From contig JABEUT010000215.1 in NCBI GenBank assembly GCA_013044305.1, positions 1-6,431 of the forward strand: DNA of 6,431 bases, written 5' to 3'. Position numbers and translations under genes: made by a program. The DNA is from Bacteroidia bacterium (lineage in GTDB: Bacteria > Bacteroidota > Bacteroidia > JABEUT01). This document shows, one piece after another, positions 1 to 6,431 of this stretch. Under the pieces are notes generated by a model. That model was not told where the DNA came from. It saw only the letters and a program-made list of their open reading frames with translations, and searched no databases. Numbering within the stretch: position 1 is the stretch's first letter; each line of letters opens with the position of its first letter.

Positions 1-39
1 AATTATCAATGAGGGAAAAGCATATTCCCCGAAACTTTA

Positions 40-47
40 TATCTTTG
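40..47 (+). promoter_or_regulatory. Bacteroidota-type -7 promoter element (TAnnTTTG)
   Basis: TATCTTTG matches the Bacteroidota sigma factor -7 consensus TAnnTTTG exactly. It ends 22 bases before the ATG of the large adhesin-like gene, which implies a short leader. No TTG-type -33 element is obvious at the usual spacing, so the call rests on the -7 match and position. No Shine-Dalgarno sequence precedes the ATG, as is usual in this phylum. Confidence 0.6.
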
Positions 48-69
48 TACAAACTGTAACGCTTACAGC

Positions 70-2964
70 ATGGCCAAAAGGTACCATTCACTCCTTCTTC
101 CACTCCTGTTTACTGCCTTAGCGCTGAACCCTCTGAATAGTTCTGCCCAGCTTACGGTAAGCAATGCCGGCAACTACCGCAATATAAACTATCTGGTAAG
201 GAACATACTGCTTGGCAACGGGGTGGTGGTAAGCAACATCACCTATTCGGGAAGCGATACGGCGGTTGGTTTTTTCAACGGCATGAGTTCGAACCTTGGG
301 CTCGACAGCGGCCTGGTGCTTACCAACGGCACCATTACCGACTGCCCCGGCCCCGATCAATACGCCAATTTTATAAACTACTCCTACTCCTGGCCCAACT
401 GCTCCTCCTACTCCGACCCCGATCTGGTGCAGCTTAGCGGCGGCATAGTGAATGATGCTGCCATCATCAACTTCGATTTCATACCATATTCCGACACCAT
501 AAAATTCCAGTATGTGTGGGGCTCATACGAATACCCCGACTTTGTGAACTCCTATAACGATGTGTTCGGATTCTTTGTAAGCGGACCCGGTATTAGCGGA
601 CCTTTTCTGAATAGCGCCGAAGATATTGCCATTCTTCCCGATAACATGAATACGCCCGTAAGCATAGACAGCGTAAACTGCAACGTACATTCCAACTACT
701 ATATATGTAATTATTATAATAGTAATCCCTGCCTGGCTAACTGCCCCACGCAGGCACAGGAGCCTTTTACCACGGTTGGCTACAACGGCTTTACCGTACC
801 CTTGTGGGCAGTGGCGGCGGTACAGTGCGGCAAAACCTATCATATAAAAATTGCGGTGGCCGATGCCATAGACTGCAATTACGATTCCGGTGTATTTCTG
901 CGTTCCGGCAGCTTCAAGAGCAACGGTTCTTCGGTAAGCGACGCCATTTCGTACAACCACCAGCAGTCGCCCAACGATTCCGTGCTGTACCGAGGCAGCT
1001 GCGGCTCGGCAAGCATCTTTTTTCACAGATCGGACAGCAGCAGCACCGACACTATACTTATTGACACTTCGGGAACGGCTACTCCGGGCATTGACTATTC
1101 GCCAATTAAAGACACCATGATAATACCCATTGGCAAGGGATCCGACACGCTTAACATCAATGCTTTACTCAATCCCTACCCGGGTTTCAGAACATTAATC
1201 CTGAAAATAAGACAAAGGATATGCGGCAACCTCGACACCACCACCATTAAGATTTATATAGGCAACCCCAAAGTGGTGATAGCGCAGCCGCCTGTATATG
1301 TCTGCCCCGCAGGCAATGTAACCATAACTCCGGTGGTAAGCGGCGGGGTAAGCAACAAATACAGGTATTACTGGAACCCGGTGGATACAAATAATACCAT
1401 CACTCTTTCAAACTTGTCCAACGACACCATCCTTGTGTTTAAAGCAAAAGACATTTGCGGCGATTCAGCCCTTGACTCCGTTAAGATTACCGTGGCTGCC
1501 AAAATTAAGCTGACCACACGCGATACTGCCGTAAACTGCCCTGCCTCTCCTTTGAGTATTGGAGCGCTGGTTAGCGGGGGCGTGCCTGTTTATACCTATA
1601 GCTGGAGCAACGGCGCCACCACATCTTCAATCACCGTAAACCCCGTAAACAGCGCCACATACACTATAGGCGTGCAGGACAGCTGCGGCTCTATGGCTAA
1701 GGACTCGGTAAGGGTAACGGTGAACGACATACCTTTAAAGGCGGTAGCGAACGATACCACCATCAATTGCCCGGCAAATGCCACCCTGAACGTTTGGGCG
1801 AGCGGTGGCGGGGGCGGTTACACTTACAACTGGAGCAATGGAGCAACAAGCTCCTCCATTAGCGTTTCGCCGCTAAGGGACACATCCTATATTGTAACCG
1901 TACAAAGCCCCTGCGGCAACCAGCAGGTTACCGACACGATAAAGGTAAAGGTGAACATTGCACCGCTTGCCGTTACCGCGCGCGACACCACCATATCCTG
2001 CTCCGGCACCGCCAGCCTGAATGCCTTTGTAAGCGGCGGCGGAAACGGGTACAGCTACAGATGGAGCAACGGTGCAACCACATCGTCCATCAGCGTATCG
2101 CCGCAAAAAGATACTTCTTACATTGTTTCCGTTTCAACCCCTTGCGGCAACCAGCACGCTACCGATACGGTAAAAGTAACGGTAACGCCGCCGGGTTTTA
2201 ACCTTAACACCACGCCCGATACACACATCAACTGCCCGAACGATACCGTTACCCTGTGGGCTGCTGCCAGCCCTGCCGGCGGATGCTATAAGTATGCCTG
2301 GAGTAACGGAGCAACCGTAAGCTCGGTTATGGTAAACCCTGCCGCCACCAACAGCTTTTCCGTTACCGTTTCCGATACCTGCTGCGGAATTTTCAACAAA
2401 TCGAACACCATTACCATTACCGTTCCGACCATTACCCCGCTGTCGGTAACGGTTTACCCCGACAGTATCAATGTATGCCCGGGCGATGAGGTGAATCTAT
2501 TGGCCGCCGCCAACGGAGGCAACGGGGTATTCAGCTACAGGTGGACTCCCCTTGTATTGCCCGCCGATACGGTAACTTATCCCGATTCGTCGCATGCCCT
2601 TATCCGCGGATTCATATCCGGAACCTACGAGGTGGTGGTAAATGACCAGTGCGGCAACAGCGACTCCGGCAAAGTGATAGTAGGCATTATACCGGGATGC
2701 GACATAAGAATACCCAACGTAATAACCCCTAACGGCGACCCATCCAACCAATACTTTTTTATAAAAAACCTTGAATACTACCCGGGCAGCATGCTTATCA
2801 TTTACGACCGATGGGGTAAGGAAATATTCCAGTCGTCCGATTACCAAAACAACTGGGACGGGCGCAACGAAGCAGGAGATAAAGTTTCCGACGGGGTTTA
2901 TTATTACATCCTTCATGTTTCCAACGGAAAAAAATACACCGGCTTTATTCAGGTGCTGAATTAA
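70..2964 (+). CDS. Secreted choice-of-anchor L protein with Ig/PKD-like repeats and type B T9SS sorting tail
   Basis: This is a 964-residue predicted surface or secreted protein, probably an adhesin or matrix protein; no catalytic motif was seen. The signal peptide covers residues 1-26 (KR near the N-terminus, hydrophobic core, SSA then Gln27). Residues 28 to about 285 fit the choice-of-anchor L domain: GLVLTNG at 81-87, SYEYPDF at 152-158, FGFFVSGPG at 166-174 and DSGVFL at 272-277. Residues about 293-398 look Calx-beta-like, with ATPGIDYS near 337-344. Six repeats of about 76-85 residues follow at 402-872. Residues 873-964 form the gliding-motility-associated C-terminal domain (T9SS type B; TIGR04131/CHU_C family): PNVITPNGD at 882-890, YDRWGKEIF at 912-920, WDG at 929-931 and DGVYYY at 941-946. 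The ATG at 70 is chosen because the signal peptide starts there and a promoter element lies just upstream. Domain calls are from motif recognition; the ligand is unknown. The gene appears intact. Confidence 0.93.
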   Translation: MAKRYHSLLLPLLFTALALNPLNSSAQLTVSNAGNYRNINYLVRNILLGNGVVVSNITYSGSDTAVGFFNGMSSNLGLDSGLVLTNGTITDCPGPDQYANFINYSYSWPNCSSYSDPDLVQLSGGIVNDAAIINFDFIPYSDTIKFQYVWGSYEYPDFVNSYNDVFGFFVSGPGISGPFLNSAEDIAILPDNMNTPVSIDSVNCNVHSNYYICNYYNSNPCLANCPTQAQEPFTTVGYNGFTVPLWAVAAVQCGKTYHIKIAVADAIDCNYDSGVFLRSGSFKSNGSSVSDAISYNHQQSPNDSVLYRGSCGSASIFFHRSDSSSTDTILIDTSGTATPGIDYSPIKDTMIIPIGKGSDTLNINALLNPYPGFRTLILKIRQRICGNLDTTTIKIYIGNPKVVIAQPPVYVCPAGNVTITPVVSGGVSNKYRYYWNPVDTNNTITLSNLSNDTILVFKAKDICGDSALDSVKITVAAKIKLTTRDTAVNCPASPLSIGALVSGGVPVYTYSWSNGATTSSITVNPVNSATYTIGVQDSCGSMAKDSVRVTVNDIPLKAVANDTTINCPANATLNVWASGGGGGYTYNWSNGATSSSISVSPLRDTSYIVTVQSPCGNQQVTDTIKVKVNIAPLAVTARDTTISCSGTASLNAFVSGGGNGYSYRWSNGATTSSISVSPQKDTSYIVSVSTPCGNQHATDTVKVTVTPPGFNLNTTPDTHINCPNDTVTLWAAASPAGGCYKYAWSNGATVSSVMVNPAATNSFSVTVSDTCCGIFNKSNTITITVPTITPLSVTVYPDSINVCPGDEVNLLAAANGGNGVFSYRWTPLVLPADTVTYPDSSHALIRGFISGTYEVVVNDQCGNSDSGKVIVGIIPGCDIRIPNVITPNGDPSNQYFFIKNLEYYPGSMLIIYDRWGKEIFQSSDYQNNWDGRNEAGDKVSDGVYYYILHVSNGKKYTGFIQVLN
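1273..2685 (+). repeat. Six tandem Ig/PKD-like protein repeats with a conserved Cys pair
   Basis: The repeats begin near 1273, 1501, 1729, 1960, 2191 and 2431, encoding units of about 76, 76, 77, 77, 80 and 85 residues. Each has an early Cys, followed by Pro in all units except the fourth (CS), then a Gly-rich turn, an aromatic-x-W core, and a late CG before a Val/Lys-rich strand. WSNGAT is shared by units 2 to 5. Units 3 and 4 are closest, about 60-65 percent identical by hand count, yet their codons differ at many synonymous sites. That argues against a very recent duplication. The fixed Cys pair suggests an intradomain disulfide, plausible for an exported protein. Unit 5 has extra cysteines (GGCY and DTCCG). 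The first and sixth units are the most divergent. Confidence 0.85.
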
Positions 2965-3099
2965 TCAGTTTCTACCGTTTTCATTTTGCGGCATTTCCAA
3001 AAGCTTTTGCTTTGCATCAGTTGGGTTAAGGCCTTTTTCCCATGTAAATTATTAACGGTAAATTCAAACAAGGTTCACATCCATTTAATAAGCGGAGCC

Positions 3100-3107
3100 G
3101 AAATTTG
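3100..3107 (+). promoter_or_regulatory. Probable -7 element for the small membrane protein gene
   Basis: GAAATTTG differs from TAnnTTTG only at the first base and lies 14 bases before the ATG at 3122. The gap between element and start is rich in A, a common translation-enhancing context in Bacteroidota in place of a Shine-Dalgarno. No clear -33 TTG was found. Confidence 0.35.
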
Positions 3108-3121
3108 CACCAAAAAAAATT

Positions 3122-3352
3122 ATGGTTGCAACAATCATTCTTCTCGGATTAGCCGGTTTACTGCTACTGCACTTTATCGGCCCCGAATCGAAAAAACATT
3201 TCACCGCGAAAAAAGACCGGTTTGCGGGCAATTACAAAGCCAATGTCAAAGAAGCAGGCGGAAAGGAAATGAAAATGCCTGACTACTATGAGGAGATAAT
3301 AGAAAAAGACGCGCAAAGGCAGAAATACCTGAACATGCACGGGTCTATTTAA
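3122..3352 (+). CDS. Small single-pass membrane protein, function unknown
   Basis: This is a 76-residue protein of no family I recognise. Residues 2-19 are strongly hydrophobic (Val, Ile, Leu, Gly, Ala) and should form one transmembrane helix or an uncleaved signal anchor. The rest is hydrophilic and Lys/Glu-rich, including KKHFTAKKDRF near 24-34 and a motif PDYYEEIIEKDAQRQKY near 53-69 that could be helical. The positive charges just after the helix suggest the tail lies in the cytoplasm. The ATG at 3122 follows an A-rich leader and a near-consensus -7 element. The gene sits alone, 157 bases after the adhesin gene and 138 before the YHYH gene start, with no overlap with either. The membrane-protein composition and promoter position favour a real gene over chance. 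An overlapping reading frame through 2986-3282 lacks such features. Confidence 0.6.
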   Translation: MVATIILLGLAGLLLLHFIGPESKKHFTAKKDRFAGNYKANVKEAGGKEMKMPDYYEEIIEKDAQRQKYLNMHGSI

Positions 3353-3446
3353 ATTACCTCTCCGCACCCCTCCCCTTTCCGCAGACCTGAAAAGGTGTAG
3401 ATAAATTAAGCTCAAAGGCTTGTCTTCCCATTTTATCTCCTTTTGC

Positions 3447-3454
3447 TATTTTTG
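3447..3454 (+). promoter_or_regulatory. Bacteroidota-type -7 promoter element (TAnnTTTG)
   Basis: TATTTTTG is an exact TAnnTTTG match, 36 bases before the ATG at 3491. A TTG at 3420-3422 could be the -33 element, but the 24-base spacer is longer than usual. The element lies inside the longest possible open frame, which begins at a TTG at 3443. This supports starting translation downstream at 3491. Confidence 0.6.
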
Positions 3455-3490
3455 CGATTCAAACCTTCCAATCCTTCTATACTTAACCCT

Positions 3491-4744
3491 ATGAAAACTA
3501 TTATCATTTCACTCTCCCTGATTATTATTTCGCTTAACGGCGCATACGGGCAATCGCCGGTTATCACCAACTGGCTGATTAACTACAACGGCGCATACGG
3601 CGAAGTGGAAGGACATTCCGACACCATAGAATCGAATGTGATAAAAGACCAGTACGACAGCAATTATGTATATATCACCTGCAATTGCATACCGGGCTAC
3701 AATATAGGGCCATGGACCGGCAACCCGAACTGGGCTAAAAGCCAGAACTTCTGTTTCAGGATAACACGCAACCCGGCAAAAAATAACGGCACGCCGGTTA
3801 AAGTAGGCCTTGGCCACATAGGCGTTTGGAAAAACGGAGTAAGCCTGTACAATGCATGGGACGGCCATTCGTACAACAACCTGAATATATGGGATCAGAA
3901 CGCATTCCATTATGAGGCATCTTCTTTCGACACCTGCCTGGGCCATCCCGATCAGGGCGGAGAATACCACCATCATGTGAACCCCAAATGCCTTTACAAT
4001 GACGCCGACAGCACCCGCCACTCCCCTATCATAGGCTGGGCATTCGACGGTTTTCCCATTTACGGGGCTTACGGCTATGCAAACCCCAACGGTTCAGGCG
4101 GAATAAAGCGTATGGCAAGCTCCTACAAACTGCGTACCAATATGGTGAACCGCGACACCCTGCCCGACAGCAACAGCGCCCTGTCTCCATCTGATTACGG
4201 CCCGCCCGTGAGCCCAAGCTACCCGCTGGGTTCTTATCTGCAGGACTATGTATATGATTCGGGTTCGGGCGACCTCGATTCCCACAATGGCAGGTTTTGC
4301 GTAACCCCCGAATACCCCGGCGGCATCTATGCCTATTTTGTAACCATTGATGCCAGCCTCACTCCTGTGTACCCGTACACCCTCGGCCTTACCTATTACG
4401 GAACCGTACCCACAGGCAACACAGGGCCGGGCAGCGGGCACAACAGCATTCTCGATTCTACAAAAACATACACCGGCATACGCAATATAAAATCTTCTGT
4501 GCATTTTCAGGTGGAACCCAATCCGGTAACCGATCGCGCATATATCTATATACTTCCCGAAAGCGACAACAACATTTATGGCGAACTGGTGAACATGCAG
4601 GGGCAGGTACTGAAAACATTTGCCAACCTGCAGCCAACCATGAGTTACAGTATTGACTTTACAAGCTGCCCTGCCGGAGTGTACTTCCTCAATTTTCACA
4701 CAGCAGGCAGCGCCTGCACGCAAAAGATTGTGAAGGTGAAGTAA
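3491..4744 (+). CDS. Secreted YHYH-domain protein with type A T9SS sorting tail
   Basis: This is a 417-residue secreted protein. Residues 1-20 form the signal peptide, with a long Ile/Leu/Ser core ending AYG before Gln21. The body matches the YHYH family (PF14240-like): WKNGVSLYNAWDGHSY in the first half, YHHH at 159-162 in the context GEYHHHVNP, and GWAFDGFPIYGAYGY beginning at 182. The family's biochemical role is not established; the conserved His and Asp residues suggest metal binding, which is inference. Residues about 341-417 form a T9SS type A tail (Por_Secre_tail-like), starting VEPNPV, with MQGQVLK and CPAGVYFLNF, and ending KIVKVK. The frame stays open upstream to a TTG at 3443, but the ATG at 3491 is preferred because it begins the signal peptide and follows a consensus -7 element. 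The second residue of the name motif is His-His rather than His-Tyr order (YHHH, not YHYH). The gene appears intact. Confidence 0.93.
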   Translation: MKTIIISLSLIIISLNGAYGQSPVITNWLINYNGAYGEVEGHSDTIESNVIKDQYDSNYVYITCNCIPGYNIGPWTGNPNWAKSQNFCFRITRNPAKNNGTPVKVGLGHIGVWKNGVSLYNAWDGHSYNNLNIWDQNAFHYEASSFDTCLGHPDQGGEYHHHVNPKCLYNDADSTRHSPIIGWAFDGFPIYGAYGYANPNGSGGIKRMASSYKLRTNMVNRDTLPDSNSALSPSDYGPPVSPSYPLGSYLQDYVYDSGSGDLDSHNGRFCVTPEYPGGIYAYFVTIDASLTPVYPYTLGLTYYGTVPTGNTGPGSGHNSILDSTKTYTGIRNIKSSVHFQVEPNPVTDRAYIYILPESDNNIYGELVNMQGQVLKTFANLQPTMSYSIDFTSCPAGVYFLNFHTAGSACTQKIVKVK

Positions 4745-4773
4745 ACCCATCCTGCCTGACAGACCGGCGCCCT

Positions 4774-4851
4774 GTGCCGCATCTGTTCCTATTCATTGCA
4801 GCAGCCATCAGCCTTCCGTGGGCAATTGCACAAAAGGGTATTTCCTCATAA
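4774..4851 (+). pseudogene. Possible orphan signal-peptide remnant
   Basis: A 25-codon frame from GTG at 4774 to TAA at 4849 encodes a sequence that looks like a Sec signal peptide: PHLFLFIAAAISLPWAIA, then Gln-Lys. The AIA-Q junction resembles those of the two secreted proteins in this window. Upstream in frame, a CTG at 4756 would add an Arg-Arg n-region. No ATG is present, and the frame stops six codons after the predicted cleavage site (Gln, Lys, Gly, Ile, Ser, Ser, then stop). It may be the leftover start of a decayed gene, a tiny secreted peptide, or chance. Low confidence. Confidence 0.22.
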
Positions 4852-4937
4852 AAAAATAACGGGGGTGATGCATACATATTAACCGCAGCTTGTTATTTAC
4901 TTCCTTTGTCTATTTCAATATGTATTTGATATAAGTA

Positions 4938-4945
4938 TATTATTG
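4938..4945 (+). promoter_or_regulatory. Weak -7 promoter candidate for the permease gene
   Basis: TATTATTG has one mismatch to TAnnTTTG and ends 23 bases before the TTG start at 4969, nearly the same distance as for the first gene. A TTTC at 4913-4916 could be a one-mismatch -33 element with a 21-base spacer. The spacing agreement is suggestive only. Confidence 0.3.
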
Positions 4946-4968
4946 GCGATTATTATCACTGTTGAGTT

Positions 4969-6264
4969 TTGCGTAAAGTAAGTTTATTTACCGCCACAGC
5001 CGTTGTAATTGCAAATATGATAGGCACGGGTGTGTTCACCAGCCTGGGCTTTCAGCTGAACGGCATAGAATCGGTTTTTGCCATAATCATGCTCTGGCTT
5101 GCAGGCGGGGTTATAGCCCTGTGCGGAGCCCTTTCCTATGGCGAACTCGCCTCGGCCATGCCCCGTTCGGGCGCCGAATACCACTACCTTTCGGTGCTCA
5201 TGCATCCGCTTGTGGGTTTACTTTCGGGCTGGGTATCGGTAACCGTAGGGTTTGCCGCGCCGGTAGCCCTTTCAGCATTCGCCTTCGGAAATTATGTGAA
5301 CAAGGTGTACCCGGGCCTCAATACCAACACGCTCGCCTATACCGCAGTAATAGTTACCACCGCCCTGCACTGCTTTACATTAAAGAGCAGTGCAAGGTTT
5401 CAGAACATTTCCACCCTTTTGAAGATAGTTCTTATCCTTACCTTTATTGTTGCAGGCCTTGCCATACAGAATCATCAAAGCATCAGCCTTGCCCCTGCCG
5501 ATAACCCTGTTACAGCCTTGAGCTGGAAGAGCATATTCACCATGCCGTTTGCAGTTTCGCTCATCTATGTCTCCTACTCCTACTCCGGCTGGAATGCCTC
5601 CGCCTATATGGCAGGCGACATAAAAAACCCCGGCAGGAACATACCCAGATCGCTCCTTGCCGGAACCGCCCTGGTAACCGTTCTTTATGTAATGCTCAAT
5701 TATGTATTCCTGTATTCGGCGCCGGTGAGCGAACTGAAGAACCAGGTAGAGGTCGGCTATATCTCCGGCATTCATATTTTCGGCGCGGGGGCGGGCAATT
5801 TTGTCAGCCTGATGATTTCCCTGCTCATGATATCCTCCATCAGCTCCCTCGTGTTTGCCGGACCGCGTGTGGCGCAGGTCATGGGTGAAGACATACCCGC
5901 CCTGTCGTTATTGAGCAAAACAAACAGGCACGGCATACCCCTTTTTGCCATCCTGCTGCAATCGGCCATAGCCCTGCTGCTTATACGCACCTCCTCTTTC
6001 AATGCAGTGATACTGTATACCGGCTTTACCCTCGCCATTTTCACCTTTCTTACGGTGCTGTCGCTGTTCATACTTCGCATATGGCGCAAAGACCTGCACC
6101 CGACATATAAAACATTCGGATACCCGCTTACTCCGCTTGTTTTTTTAACTTTGAACGGCTGGATCCTCTACTCCACCTTCAGCGCCCATCCTGTGGAATC
6201 GCTGTACGGGCTGGGTACGGCCCTGGCAGGAAGCATTCTCTATTTTATTCAAAAGAAAAAATGA
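4969..6264 (+). CDS. APC-superfamily amino acid permease, TTG start
   Basis: This is a 431-residue inner-membrane transporter with about twelve hydrophobic helices, the normal size for amino acid/polyamine/organocation carriers. The first helix carries GTGVF at 19-23, the unwound substrate-binding glycine motif of the family. Helix 6 has YSYSGW at 203-208, followed by AGDIKNPGRNIPRSL from 215. This is the usual family loop, whose commoner form has Glu where this protein has Asp217. Transport of an amino acid, by symport or exchange, is expected from the family; the substrate cannot be read from sequence. The start is TTG at 4969, because an in-frame TGA at 4963-4965 blocks extension and the next Met is residue 17, inside helix 1. 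The protein ends in KKK and its stop overlaps the next gene's ATG, so the two are probably co-transcribed and translationally coupled. Confidence 0.92.
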   Translation: MRKVSLFTATAVVIANMIGTGVFTSLGFQLNGIESVFAIIMLWLAGGVIALCGALSYGELASAMPRSGAEYHYLSVLMHPLVGLLSGWVSVTVGFAAPVALSAFAFGNYVNKVYPGLNTNTLAYTAVIVTTALHCFTLKSSARFQNISTLLKIVLILTFIVAGLAIQNHQSISLAPADNPVTALSWKSIFTMPFAVSLIYVSYSYSGWNASAYMAGDIKNPGRNIPRSLLAGTALVTVLYVMLNYVFLYSAPVSELKNQVEVGYISGIHIFGAGAGNFVSLMISLLMISSISSLVFAGPRVAQVMGEDIPALSLLSKTNRHGIPLFAILLQSAIALLLIRTSSFNAVILYTGFTLAIFTFLTVLSLFILRIWRKDLHPTYKTFGYPLTPLVFLTLNGWILYSTFSAHPVESLYGLGTALAGSILYFIQKKK

Positions 6265-6431
6265 AATACCTCGCTAAATTATCGGCCTGCCTCTATATCT
6301 TTTTACCTCCTGCCTGCCTCTTCGCCGTGGCATGCAACGAAGGCGGCAATTCGTATATCGGCCCCACGCTGCGGCACCTGATATACCACCGGCCTGATTC
6401 CTCCCTTAAAAAGAAACCTGCAGCCCCGCCC
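6261..6431 (+). CDS. Probable lipoprotein, N-terminal part only (runs off window)
   Basis: Fifty-seven codons are visible before the window ends. The ATG at 6261 overlaps the permease TGA (ATGA), which strongly favours this start and suggests translational coupling. The N-terminus has Lys2 and Lys6, a hydrophobic stretch of about 18 residues, and AVAC at 22-25, an acceptable though not ideal lipobox. Cys25 would then be the lipidated first residue, followed by NEGGN. Cys9 and Cys19 also lie in the hydrophobic stretch but fit less well: the former is too early. The remaining visible part, SYIGPTLRHLIYH and then Lys/Pro-rich sequence, matches no family I recognise. It may be a periplasmic or outer-membrane partner of the permease or simply an operon companion. 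Function unknown. Confidence 0.75.
   Translation, partial: MKYLAKLSACLYIFLPPACLFAVACNEGGNSYIGPTLRHLIYHRPDSSLKKKPAAPP

Larger units (their letters stand above)
4745..4968 (+). other. Intergenic region upstream of the permease gene
   Basis: This 224-base gap is GC-richer in its first half and AT-rich in its second, the latter consistent with a promoter region. No strong terminator is visible. A CGGC/GCCG stem near 4765-4779 has only four pairs and no T-run after it. The first half holds the signal-peptide-like fragment listed separately. Confidence 0.6.

Noticed and set aside
523..1026. Minus-strand open frame of 167 codons opposite the adhesin gene
   Set aside because: Antisense to the choice-of-anchor L domain, with low-complexity composition and no domain features.
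2999..3008. AAAAGCTTTT palindrome after the adhesin gene
   Set aside because: A perfect ten-base palindrome with no loop or T-run as a terminator needs, and no second copy that would suggest an operator.
2986..3282. Plus-strand 98-codon frame overlapping the small membrane protein gene
   Set aside because: It needs a non-ATG start, has irregular Arg/His/Cys-rich composition without domain features, and conflicts with the better frame at 3122-3352.
3385..3396. ACCT-GAAA-AGGT hairpin after the small membrane protein gene
   Set aside because: Only a four-pair stem with no T-run, too weak for a terminator; it probably occurs by chance.
3443..3490. N-terminal extension of the YHYH gene to a TTG start
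   Set aside because: It would put extra residues before a good signal peptide and overlap a consensus -7 promoter element.
3536..3600. 14-base direct repeat AACGGCGCATACGG at 3536 and 3587
   Set aside because: Both copies are in frame and encode NGAYG, one at the end of the signal peptide and one in the mature N-terminus. There are no mobile-element features, so it is probably chance or local codon preference.
4094..4750. Minus-strand open frame of 218 codons opposite the YHYH gene
   Set aside because: It lies wholly antisense to a well-supported gene, has no recognisable domain or start signal, and fits the codon-bias shadow pattern.

Overview
The window looks like chromosomal DNA from a member of the Bacteroidota, probably a gliding or environmental lineage such as Chitinophagales or Sphingobacteriales. 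Three kinds of evidence support this. Two secreted proteins carry C-terminal sorting tails of the type IX secretion system (T9SS), which is confined to this phylum. Signal peptides end in A/G followed by a mature glutamine. TAnnTTTG-type -7 promoter elements lie just upstream of starts that lack Shine-Dalgarno sequences.

All genes are on the + strand. Positions 70-2964 encode a 964-residue secreted adhesin-like protein: signal peptide, choice-of-anchor L domain, Calx-beta-like region, six Ig/PKD-like repeats with a conserved cysteine pair, and a type B T9SS tail. Positions 3122-3352 encode a 76-residue single-pass membrane protein of unknown function. Positions 3491-4744 encode a YHYH-domain secreted protein with a type A T9SS tail. 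Positions 4745-4968 hold a short intergenic stretch with a signal-peptide-like fragment and no convincing terminator. Positions 4969-6264 encode an APC-superfamily amino acid permease that appears to start at TTG. From 6261 to the window end runs the start of a probable lipoprotein gene, which overlaps the permease stop in an ATGA junction.

The two T9SS cargos should be exported by Sec, cross the outer membrane by T9SS, and end up on the surface or in the medium. Each of the first three genes has its own candidate promoter, so they look like separate transcription units. The permease and lipoprotein genes look like one translationally coupled operon. No RNA gene, CRISPR array, insertion sequence or phage gene was seen. 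Nothing here amounts to a clearly new system. The less ordinary points are the Cys-paired repeat array, the forced TTG start, the orphan signal-peptide fragment, the unclassified small membrane protein and the permease-lipoprotein coupling.
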